Assembly (NCBI GenBank): GCA_045614365.1
Contig: JAZLCV010000171.1
Span: 1-11,581 of the forward strand
Source of the DNA: SIG480 sp045614365
Lineage (GTDB): Bacteria > Bacillota > Clostridia > Oscillospirales > JAAYXM01
Length of the DNA: 11,581 bases
Direction of reading: 5' to 3'
Both the position numbers and the translations under genes were made by a program. Of the stretch, positions 5,404 to 11,581 are shown one piece after another. Under the pieces are notes generated by a model. It was not told the origin of the DNA. It did not search any database and saw only the letters and a program-made list of their open reading frames with translations. Position 1 is the first letter of the stretch, and every line of letters starts with the position of its first letter.

Positions 5404-7476
5404 TCAATCTTCTTCCATATATGCCTTACGCTCTTCGATAATCTTCTGCTGGATGTTAAACGGAGCGTCTTCATATCTTTCAAAGTTAAACTCAAACGAG
5501 CCTCTTCCCTGAGTCATGGAGCGAAGGTCGATAGTGTATGTGTTCATTTCAGCCATCGGAACTTCTGCCTCTACAACGGAGTTTCCACCCTCTGCCGGGT
5601 TCATACCGAGCACTCTGCCACGGCGCTTATTGAGGTCACCGATAACATCGCCCATGTAGCTATCAGGAATATAAACCTTAAGGCTGCCTATCGGTTCGAG
5701 AAGAACCGGATCTGCCTGCGGGAGACCTGCTTTATAAGCGAGGTTTGCCGCGACCTTGAACGCCATTTCGGAAGAGTCGACATCGTGGTAAGAACCGTCA
5801 ACAAGAGTTGCCTTTAAGTAAACAACCGGGAAGCCTGCAAGAACACCCTTTGCGATTGAGTCGCGGAGACCCATTTCAACAGCCGGGAAGAAATTCTTCG
5901 GGACTGCGCCGCCGACAATCTTCTCTTCGAATACGAGGTCTTCAACGTCTCCGGGCTGGAATTCAATCCATACATCGCCGAACTGACCGTGACCGCCGGA
6001 CTGTTTCTTATGACGTCCCTGAATCTTGACAGACTTGCGGATTTTTTCACGATAAGGCACTCTCGGCTCAACAAGGTCCACATCGACATTGAAACGAGCC
6101 TTAAGCTTTGAGCAGAGAACATCGATATGGATATCGCCGTAACCTGTAACTACAAACTGGCGTGTTTCCGCGTTATTTACGGTCTTGAATGTGACATCTT
6201 CTTCTGCAAGACGTGCAAGACCGGAAGCGATTTTCTCCTCACCGCCCTTGACCTTCGGGTTAACAGCGAGCGAATATGTCGGAACCGGGAAGTTAATACC
6301 CGTGAGGTGAACCTTTTTATTTGAAGCGCAGAGCGTATCACCCGTTCTTGTTATAGCAAGCTTTGCAACCGCGCCGATATCACCGGTTGTGATTTCATCG
6401 ACATCTACGCGCTTTTTGCCTATAACGTGGTAAAGGTGACCAATCTTTTCCGTCTCGCCAGTTCTCGGATTAAAGAGCGACATATCGCTCTTGATTTTAC
6501 CGGAGAGAACCTTGAAGAATGAAACCTTTCCGTACTGATCGGAAACAGTTTTGAAAACGATTGCAAGCGGGCTGTCATCATCACCGACGGTAATCTCAAC
6601 AAGCTCGTTATCCTCCGTAACCGCCATATCCTTCGGAGCATCAATCGGGCACGGGGAGTAACCGATAAGTCCACGGAGAAGTGCGAGAGAGCCGATACCG
6701 GTGAATGCCGAACCCGTAAAGACCGGGGCGAGGGTTCCATCCATAACACCGCGCTTTACGCCGTCCATATATTCCTCAATTGTAAACTCCTCACCGGCGA
6801 AGTATTTATCCATATACTCTTCGCAAGTTTCTGCAACGCTTTCTGCGATCTGACCTCTTGCCATAAGTGCTCTTTCCATACACTGCGGCGGAATGGGCAT
6901 TTCAACGGCTGCACCGTCTTTGAGCTCATATGCCTTCATCGGGATAAGGTCTATAATACCGATAATTTTTTCATCAACGATTGCCGGAATAACCATCGGG
7001 CAAACGGAAACGCCGAACTTCTCACGAAGCTGTTCATATACGGGATAATAGCGCGCGTTTTCTTCGTCAATTTTGGATATGTAGAACATACGCGGCATTT
7101 TCTTTTCGTTGACGCGCTTCCACGCAAGCTCTGTACCAACCTGAACACCGGTCTTTGCCGTACATACGATAATTGCCGCATCGGCAACACGCATTGCCTG
7201 ATATACTTCACCAACAAAATCGAAGTATCCAGGGGTGTCAATAAAATTAAATTTATGATCATAGAATTCAACGGGAGCGATGCTTGCCGACACGCTGAAT
7301 TTTCTCTTTATTTCTTCAGAATCAAAGTCCGATACGGTGTTTCCGTCCGAAACCTTGCCAAGACGGTCGATATTCTTCGTCATGTAAAGCAAGCTTTCAA
7401 CAAGCGACGTCTTTCCGTCGCCACCGTGACCTAACAGACATACGTTTCTTATTTTAGTTGCGGGATAAACATTCAT
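5404..7476 (-). CDS. Elongation factor G paralogue (EF-G-like translational GTPase)
   Basis: 690 aa, full length for EF-G. EF-G moves tRNA and mRNA through the ribosome during translocation and takes part in recycling. GTPase motifs: P-loop GHGGDGKTS (16-24), switch I near KRKFSVSASIAP (57-68), DTPGYFDF (80-87), SKID (134-137). Later domains are intact, including the domain IV loop KKQSGGHGQFG and the domain V end EVPMAEMNTYTIDLRSMTQG. Canonical EF-G reads DTPGH at switch II and NKxD at G4. Here they are DTPGY and SKID, and the switch I RGIT block is lost, as in EF-G2/EF-G-like paralogues rather than the str-operon FusA. It stands alone with its own promoter and terminator, away from rpsL, rpsG and tuf. 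The start has GGAGAG about 9 nt upstream. A role as an auxiliary translation factor is likely, and its exact duty is unknown. Confidence 0.92.
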   Translation of the reverse strand: MNVYPATKIRNVCLLGHGGDGKTSLVESLLYMTKNIDRLGKVSDGNTVSDFDSEEIKRKFSVSASIAPVEFYDHKFNFIDTPGYFDFVGEVYQAMRVADAAIIVCTAKTGVQVGTELAWKRVNEKKMPRMFYISKIDEENARYYPVYEQLREKFGVSVCPMVIPAIVDEKIIGIIDLIPMKAYELKDGAAVEMPIPPQCMERALMARGQIAESVAETCEEYMDKYFAGEEFTIEEYMDGVKRGVMDGTLAPVFTGSAFTGIGSLALLRGLIGYSPCPIDAPKDMAVTEDNELVEITVGDDDSPLAIVFKTVSDQYGKVSFFKVLSGKIKSDMSLFNPRTGETEKIGHLYHVIGKKRVDVDEITTGDIGAVAKLAITRTGDTLCASNKKVHLTGINFPVPTYSLAVNPKVKGGEEKIASGLARLAEEDVTFKTVNNAETRQFVVTGYGDIHIDVLCSKLKARFNVDVDLVEPRVPYREKIRKSVKIQGRHKKQSGGHGQFGDVWIEFQPGDVEDLVFEEKIVGGAVPKNFFPAVEMGLRDSIAKGVLAGFPVVYLKATLVDGSYHDVDSSEMAFKVAANLAYKAGLPQADPVLLEPIGSLKVYIPDSYMGDVIGDLNKRRGRVLGMNPAEGGNSVVEAEVPMAEMNTYTIDLRSMTQGRGSFEFNFERYEDAPFNIQQKIIEERKAYMEED

Positions 7477-7544
7477 GTTCTTCTACTCTCCTTTTTACCG
7501 ATAATTAACGTCTGCATATATTACGCAAATGTTAAGTTTTATTA

Positions 7545-7573
7545 ATTATATAACAAAACAAAAAAAATTACAA
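7545..7573 (-). promoter_or_regulatory. Promoter of the EF-G paralogue
   Basis: -35 TTGTAA (7568-7573), 17-bp T-rich spacer, exact -10 TATAAT (7545-7550). The leader to the ATG at 7476 would be about 60 nt. Nothing else was seen in the AT-rich 7477-7652 spacer. Confidence 0.75.
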
Positions 7574-7652
7574 GTGTTTTTTGTGCATTTTGTGATTTAT
7601 TTTTAAAAAATTTTTATTTCCCTTTTTGCACAATTCACAAAATACGTTAATT

Positions 7653-7699
7653 GTATAACAAAACACGGACATATCACCGCAAAATGATACGTCCGTGTT
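7653..7699 (-). terminator. Intrinsic terminator of valS
   Basis: AACACGGACGTATCA (minus strand, 7685-7699) pairs with TGATATGTCCGTGTT (7662-7676), 15 bp with one wobble, around an 8-nt loop, followed by TTGTTAT. It begins 13 nt after the valS stop. The U-run is interrupted. Confidence 0.82.
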
Positions 7700-7712
7700 A
7701 AATTTTGGTAAC

Positions 7713-10358
7713 TTATGCGTTAAGCTTTGCAATACTCTCGTCGATATTGGCGAGGAGAGCCTTTACCTTTTCAAGCTTTTCACGTTCAGCTTCAACAACA
7801 TTTGCCGGAGCTTTTGCAACAAATCCTGCGTTTGAGAGCTTGCCGTTAATCATATTGAAATCCTTTTCGGCTTTTTCGCGTTCCTTTGTAAGGCGCTTAA
7901 TCTCTGCCTCGGTGTCGATAAGCTCATTCATCGGTATGAAGAGCTTTGCAGCCTCGGAGACAACGGAAACCATTTTGGAGGTATCCTCTACTCCATCGGA
8001 CATAATGACTTCCGATGCGGAAGCAAGCTTTACGAAGAACGGAGTTCCCGTCTCAAAAATCGCCTTTGCTTTATCATCATCCGGAATAACGATAAGCTGT
8101 GCCTTTCTTGACGGGGCAACATTCATTTCCGCTCTGCGGTTTCTTATAGCACGGATAGCCTGCATAAGAAGCTCCATATTTTCTTCTTCTGCCTTGAAGC
8201 TGAGTGCATCATCAGCCTTCGGCCAGTCGGAAATCATAATCGACTCACCATCGTGCGGGAGCGTCTGCCAGATTTCCTCGGTAATGAACGGCATAAACGG
8301 ATGGAGAAGCTTTAATGTATTTGAAAGAACGTAGCAGAGAACCTTTTCTGCCGTCTCACGGCTCTTTGCATCCGCATCATCGGAAAGACGCGGTTTCACA
8401 AGCTCGATATACCAGTCGCAGTAGTTATCTCTGATAAACTCCTGAAGCTTCTGAGCAGCAATGCCGAGTTCAAACTTGTCTATATTATCGGTAATCTCGG
8501 AAACGAGAGTATTAAACTTTGAAACAATCCACTTATCCGAAAGTTCAAGCTCGGAAGCCGAGGGAAGCTCACACTTCGAGATATTAAGATTCATCATAAC
8601 AAAGCGTGATGCATTCCAGATCTTATTTGCAAAGTTGCGGTTAGCCTCAACGCGCTCCGGAATAAATCGCGTATCGTTTCCGGGAGAGTTGCCGGTGATA
8701 AGAGTAAAGCGGAGAGCGTCTGCGCCGTACTCTTCAATAACCTCAAGCGGGTCAACGCCGTTGTTAAGCGATTTTGACATCTTTCTGCCGAGAGCATCGC
8801 GGACGATACCATGGATAAATACAGTCTTGAACGGTTCGAGCTTAAGATGCTCCATACCGGAGAAAATCATACGTGCAACCCAGAAGAAGATGATGTCATA
8901 TCCGGTAACCATAACGGATGTAGGATAGAAATAATCGAGTTCGGGCGTCTTGTCCGGCCAGCCGAGTGTTGAGAACGGCCAGAGAGCAGATGAGAACCAT
9001 GTGTCGAGAACATCCTCTTCCTGACGAAGATGCGTACTTCCGCACTTTGCACACTTTGTGGGATCCTCGCGGGAAACATTTACAAATCCGCAATCCTCAC
9101 AATAGAATGCCGGGATTCTGTGTCCCCACCAGAGCTGACGGGAGATACACCAGTCGTGTACATTCTCCATCCAGTTTGTGTAGATCTTAGAAAAACGGTC
9201 CGGAACAAACTTTACCGTGCCGTCATTTACAACGCGGAGAGCTTCTTCTGCAAGCGGTCCCATTTTTACAAACCACTGCTTTGATGTAAGCGGTTCGACA
9301 ACGGTGTTACAGCGGTAGCACTGACCAACATTGTGCTTATGGTCGCGAACCTCAAGAAGGAGTCCTTCTGCTTCGAGGTCTGCAATAATCTGCTTGCGTG
9401 CCTCGTATCTGTCGAGACCATTATATTTTCCGCCATTTTCATTTATGCAACCGTGTTCGTCGATAACGAGAATTTCTTCAAGATTATGACGCTTACCGAC
9501 CTCGAAGTCGTTCGGGTCGTGGCACGGGGTAATCTTAACGCAACCTGTACCGAATTCACGCTCAACGTATTCATCAGCAACAACCGGAATTTCACGGTTC
9601 ATAAGCGGAAGGATGAGCGTTTTTCCGACAAGGTGAGTGTATCTTTCATCCTCCGGATGAACAGCAACAGCGGTGTCACCCATCATTGTTTCAGGGCGGG
9701 TTGTTGCAATGATAACATACTCATCAGAATCCTTTACCGGATATTTAATATGCCAGAACTTTCCATCCTGCTCGCTGTATTCAACCTCAGCATCCGAAAG
9801 TGCAGTTGTGCAATTCGGGCACCAGTTTATAATTCTGTTCCCCTGATAAATAAGTCCCTTCTCATAAAGGCGTACAAAAACCTCGCGAACAGCTCTTGCG
9901 CAAATATCATCCATTGTAAAACGAGAACGATCCCAATCGCAGGATGCACCCATTTTTTTCTGCTGTTCAACAATTCTGTTTCCGAATTTATTTTTCCAAT
10001 CCCATACGCGCTCAAGGAACTTATCTCTTCCAAGATCGTGGCGGGTAAGCCCTTCTTCCTTGCGGAGAGTTTCCTCAACCTTTATCTGAGTAGCGATACC
10101 AGCATGGTCTGTTCCCGGAAGCCAGAGCGCAGAATACCCCTGCATACGCTTGGTACGGGTGAGAACGTCCTGCAGAGTGCAGTCAAGCGCGTGGCCAAGG
10201 TGAAGCTGGCCGGTAACGTTTGGCGGCGGCATAACGATGGAGAAAGATTTTTTCTTCTCGTCTACCTCTGCGTGGAAATAACCTTTTTCTTCCCACTCTT
10301 TATAAAGACGTGCTTCCACGTCACGCGGATTGTAAATCTTGTCAAGTTGCTTTGCCAT
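7713..10358 (-). CDS. valS: Valyl-tRNA synthetase
   Basis: 881 aa, the usual bacterial length. It joins valine to tRNA-Val in the cytoplasm using ATP. Class I signatures are present: PPPNVTGQLHLGHAL (44-58, HIGH motif at 53-56) and KMSKS (526-530). The CP1 editing domain, which removes mischarged threonine, carries TTRPET (219-224) and HDPNDF (280-285). Cys pairs CPNC (180-183), CYRC (347-350), CEDC (420-423) and CAKC (436-439) suggest zinc sites. DTWFSSALWPFSTLGWP (452-468) is typical of ValS. The C-terminal 70 residues form the charged coiled-coil arm of the family. The start at 10358 has AGAGG 11 nt upstream, a slightly long spacing. It is a single-gene unit, divergent from carD, and nothing in it looks broken. 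Confidence 0.98.
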   Translation of the reverse strand: MAKQLDKIYNPRDVEARLYKEWEEKGYFHAEVDEKKKSFSIVMPPPNVTGQLHLGHALDCTLQDVLTRTKRMQGYSALWLPGTDHAGIATQIKVEETLRKEEGLTRHDLGRDKFLERVWDWKNKFGNRIVEQQKKMGASCDWDRSRFTMDDICARAVREVFVRLYEKGLIYQGNRIINWCPNCTTALSDAEVEYSEQDGKFWHIKYPVKDSDEYVIIATTRPETMMGDTAVAVHPEDERYTHLVGKTLILPLMNREIPVVADEYVEREFGTGCVKITPCHDPNDFEVGKRHNLEEILVIDEHGCINENGGKYNGLDRYEARKQIIADLEAEGLLLEVRDHKHNVGQCYRCNTVVEPLTSKQWFVKMGPLAEEALRVVNDGTVKFVPDRFSKIYTNWMENVHDWCISRQLWWGHRIPAFYCEDCGFVNVSREDPTKCAKCGSTHLRQEEDVLDTWFSSALWPFSTLGWPDKTPELDYFYPTSVMVTGYDIIFFWVARMIFSGMEHLKLEPFKTVFIHGIVRDALGRKMSKSLNNGVDPLEVIEEYGADALRFTLITGNSPGNDTRFIPERVEANRNFANKIWNASRFVMMNLNISKCELPSASELELSDKWIVSKFNTLVSEITDNIDKFELGIAAQKLQEFIRDNYCDWYIELVKPRLSDDADAKSRETAEKVLCYVLSNTLKLLHPFMPFITEEIWQTLPHDGESIMISDWPKADDALSFKAEEENMELLMQAIRAIRNRRAEMNVAPSRKAQLIVIPDDDKAKAIFETGTPFFVKLASASEVIMSDGVEDTSKMVSVVSEAAKLFIPMNELIDTEAEIKRLTKEREKAEKDFNMINGKLSNAGFVAKAPANVVEAEREKLEKVKALLANIDESIAKLNA

Positions 10359-10424
10359 ATGATGTTTTACCTCTTTTCAAAGCTTTATAAAACGGCTTTA
10401 TTTCTATACATTATTGCTTATAAT

Positions 10425-10453
10425 AGAATACAATATCTAAAGGGTAATGTCAA
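10425..10453 (-). promoter_or_regulatory. Promoter of valS
   Basis: Perfect -35 TTGACA (10448-10453), 17-bp spacer, -10 TATTCT (10425-10430). Transcription should start near 10418, leaving a leader of only about 60 nt. No T-box sequence (AGGGTGG-type) is present. Confidence 0.75.
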
Positions 10454-10531
10454 GCAAAATATACTGTAAAATTCAACAAAATTTGTTATTATTATATTTG
10501 CATATCACATTGAAATCAATGATAAGTTGAA

Positions 10532-10566
10532 TTTTTTTGAATTTTTCTGTTGAAAATTCAAAAAAA
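10532..10566 (+). repeat. AT-only-arm inverted repeat overlapping the carD -35 box
   Basis: TTTTTTTGAATTTT (10532-10545) and AAAATTCAAAAAAA (10553-10566) are perfect 14-bp inverted repeats around TCTGTTG. The right half covers most of the carD -35. Related TTGAATTT/AAATTCAA words recur at about 10469-10476 and 10527-10534. It may be an operator, an UP-like element, or just AT-rich sequence. Confidence 0.5.
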
Positions 10567-10578
10567 AGAGAGTATAAT
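10550..10578 (+). promoter_or_regulatory. Promoter of carD
   Basis: -35 TTGAAA (10550-10555), 17-bp spacer, exact -10 TATAAT (10573-10578). The transcript should start near 10585, about 26 nt before the TTG start, with AGGAGGG inside this short leader. Confidence 0.8.
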
Positions 10579-10610
10579 ATATGTATAAAATGCCTTGAGG
10601 AGGGATACCC

Positions 10611-11099
10611 TTGTACAGTATCGGCGATAAGATTGTCCACCCCATGCATGGTGCAGGAACAATTGAAAGCATAACCACTCAGACAGTTGACGGAAATATT
10701 CTTGATTATTATATCCTCAAGTTGCCTGCCAATAATATGACAATTATGGTACCCGTCTCTACTTGCGAGAAAATCGGAATCCGCGATGTCATAAGCTGCG
10801 AGCGTGCAGATGCGCTCCTTGCTCTCTTCTCAAACATGGACATCGATGTTGACACAAACTGGAACAAACGCTACCGCGACAACATCGCACGAATAAAAAG
10901 CGGTGACCTCGACGAGGTCGTCCGTGTCATAAAGTCACTTACTTACAGAGATTTCAAGTGCGGACTTTCAACAGGAGAGCGGAAAATCCTCCATTCCGCA
11001 AAGCAGATTCTTCTTTCCGAGCTTGTTCTTGCCCTTGAAAAGGACTATAACGAAGTAGATACATATTTAGATTCCATCATGGCAGAATCTTTCAAATAA
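10611..11099 (+). CDS. CarD/CdnL-family RNA polymerase-binding regulator
   Basis: 162 aa. CarD-type proteins bind the RNA polymerase beta subunit through an N-terminal Tudor-like domain and contact promoter DNA with a C-terminal helical domain, stabilising the open complex. The N-terminus MYSIGDKIVHPMHGAGTIES with following beta strands (to about residue 60) matches the CarD/TRCF RNA-polymerase-interacting domain. Residues about 65-162 are helical, including RVIKSLTYRDF and a GLSTGERKIL turn as in CdnL proteins. The start is TTG, set by AGGAGGG with a 7-nt gap. No ATG is available upstream. It precedes ispD on the same strand, a pairing common in Clostridia, and is divergent from valS. It is probably a broad growth or stress modulator. 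Confidence 0.93.
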   Translation: MYSIGDKIVHPMHGAGTIESITTQTVDGNILDYYILKLPANNMTIMVPVSTCEKIGIRDVISCERADALLALFSNMDIDVDTNWNKRYRDNIARIKSGDLDEVVRVIKSLTYRDFKCGLSTGERKILHSAKQILLSELVLALEKDYNEVDTYLDSIMAESFK

Positions 11100-11102
11100 A
11101 CC

Positions 11103-11132
11103 TTGTAATATACACACGTTTTGTAGTATAAT
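11103..11132 (+). promoter_or_regulatory. Possible promoter of ispD, abutting the carD 3' hairpin
   Basis: -35 TTGTAA (11103-11108), 18-bp spacer, exact -10 TATAAT (11127-11132). The -10 directly touches the hairpin starting at 11133. Transcription would begin near 11139, inside the left arm, so an ispD transcript from here would keep only part of the stem. Confidence 0.55.
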
Positions 11133-11168
11133 AGGGCTTGTAGCAAAACTCATTTCGCTACAAGCCCT
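11133..11168 (+). terminator. Hairpin after carD, probable terminator
   Basis: AGGGCTTGTAGC pairs perfectly with GCTACAAGCCCT (12 bp) around a 12-nt loop. The following TATTTGATTAT is T-rich but not a clean run, so termination may be partial and allow read-through into ispD. Confidence 0.65.
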
Positions 11169-11195
11169 TATTTGATTATAAGTGAGGTTTTGCAG

Positions 11196-11581
11196 TTGTT
11201 TAATAAAACTAAAAGAAAAACGTGCGTTGCAGTTATTCCCGCCGCCGGCACGTCAAGCAGAATGAAAGCTTACGGAAACAAGCTGTTTGCAGATATATGG
11301 GAAGTTCCCGTTATTGTTCATACTCTGCTCGCCTTCGAAAAATCTCCGTGGATTGACGCAATTGTTATTCCCACTCAAAACGAGCTTATAAGCGATATTG
11401 AAGGCATATGCAAAAAAAATGGGGTAAGCAAATTGCTTGCCGTTATTCCCGGAGGAGCTACACGTGCAGAGTCGGTTCTCTGCGGAGTCAGTTTTACTGG
11501 AAACAAGTTTGACCTCATCGCCGTTCACGATGCCGCCCGCCCATTCGTTTCGCAAAACATTATAGAGCTTACTGTAAACGC
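11196..11581 (+). CDS. ispD: 2-C-methyl-D-erythritol 4-phosphate cytidylyltransferase, N-terminal part (cut by window edge)
   Basis: 128 codons are visible of a family usually around 230 aa. IspD transfers CMP from CTP to MEP in the non-mevalonate isoprenoid pathway. The nucleotide-binding loop PAAGTSSRM is at residues 15-23, followed by GNKLF (27-31), PVIVHTLLAF and IVIPTQN, the PGGATRAESV motif (87-96), and VHDAARPFVS (110-119), all in family order. The start is TTG at 11196 with GAGG 8 nt upstream. Another in-frame TTG at 11190 is too close to that site, and the first ATG falls inside the nucleotide-binding loop, so it cannot be the start. A partner such as ispF or other MEP genes may follow, but is not visible. 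Confidence 0.93.
   Translation, partial: MFNKTKRKTCVAVIPAAGTSSRMKAYGNKLFADIWEVPVIVHTLLAFEKSPWIDAIVIPTQNELISDIEGICKKNGVSKLLAVIPGGATRAESVLCGVSFTGNKFDLIAVHDAARPFVSQNIIELTVN

Noticed and set aside
7477..7652. AT-rich spacer as a replication origin or attachment site
   Set aside because: No DnaA-box cluster, no repeats and no integrase nearby; a promoter and terminator explain it.
7705..8334. Plus-strand Ser-rich ORF of 209 codons
   Set aside because: Antisense shadow of the charged C-terminal coiled coil of ValS.
9333..10469. Long plus-strand ORF of 378 codons opposite valS
   Set aside because: It is antisense to highly conserved ValS sequence, has no ribosome site or recognisable domain, and runs into the valS promoter region.
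11253..11555. Minus-strand ORF of 100 codons at the right end
   Set aside because: Antisense to the conserved IspD motifs on the plus strand.

Overview
The window looks like chromosomal DNA of a Gram-positive Bacillota of class Clostridia, probably a gut-type Oscillospirales-like lineage. The basis is S-layer-homology (SLH) wall anchors, an ECF-type transporter subunit, a CarD regulator next to ispD, strong AGGAGG-like ribosome sites with some TTG starts, sigma-A type promoters with 17-18 bp spacers, and AT-rich spacers holding classic hairpin-plus-U terminators. No tRNA, rRNA, insertion sequence, CRISPR array or phage gene was seen.

Left block (1-4908, minus strand): one transcription unit controlled by a cobalamin (vitamin B12) riboswitch with a downstream intrinsic terminator. 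It encodes, in order: (A) a secreted SLH-anchored protein with an alpha/alpha toroid followed by a transcobalamin-type DUF4430 domain; (B) a secreted toroid-only protein; (C) a membrane-anchored, stalked DUF4430-only protein; (D) the start of an EcfT-type membrane subunit of an energy-coupling-factor importer, running off the left edge. A toroid plus a DUF4430-like beta domain is the architecture of animal intrinsic factor and transcobalamin. With the B12 riboswitch, this points to a cell-surface corrinoid capture and delivery system feeding an ECF importer. This is the most interesting content of the window.

Middle block (4934-7699, minus strand): a short self-contained gene (4979-5251) matches only the first third of M55 D-aminopeptidases (DppA type) and has lost a metal-ligand histidine. 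A full-length EF-G paralogue (5404-7476) follows. Each has its own promoter and terminator.

Right block: valS (7713-10358, minus), complete, with a short leader that has no room for a T-box. It is divergent from carD (10611-11099, plus), which is followed by ispD (from 11196, cut by the right edge). carD and ispD both start with TTG, and a promoter-like sequence abuts the hairpin between them. These are housekeeping functions: valine tRNA charging, RNA polymerase modulation and MEP-pathway isoprenoid synthesis.
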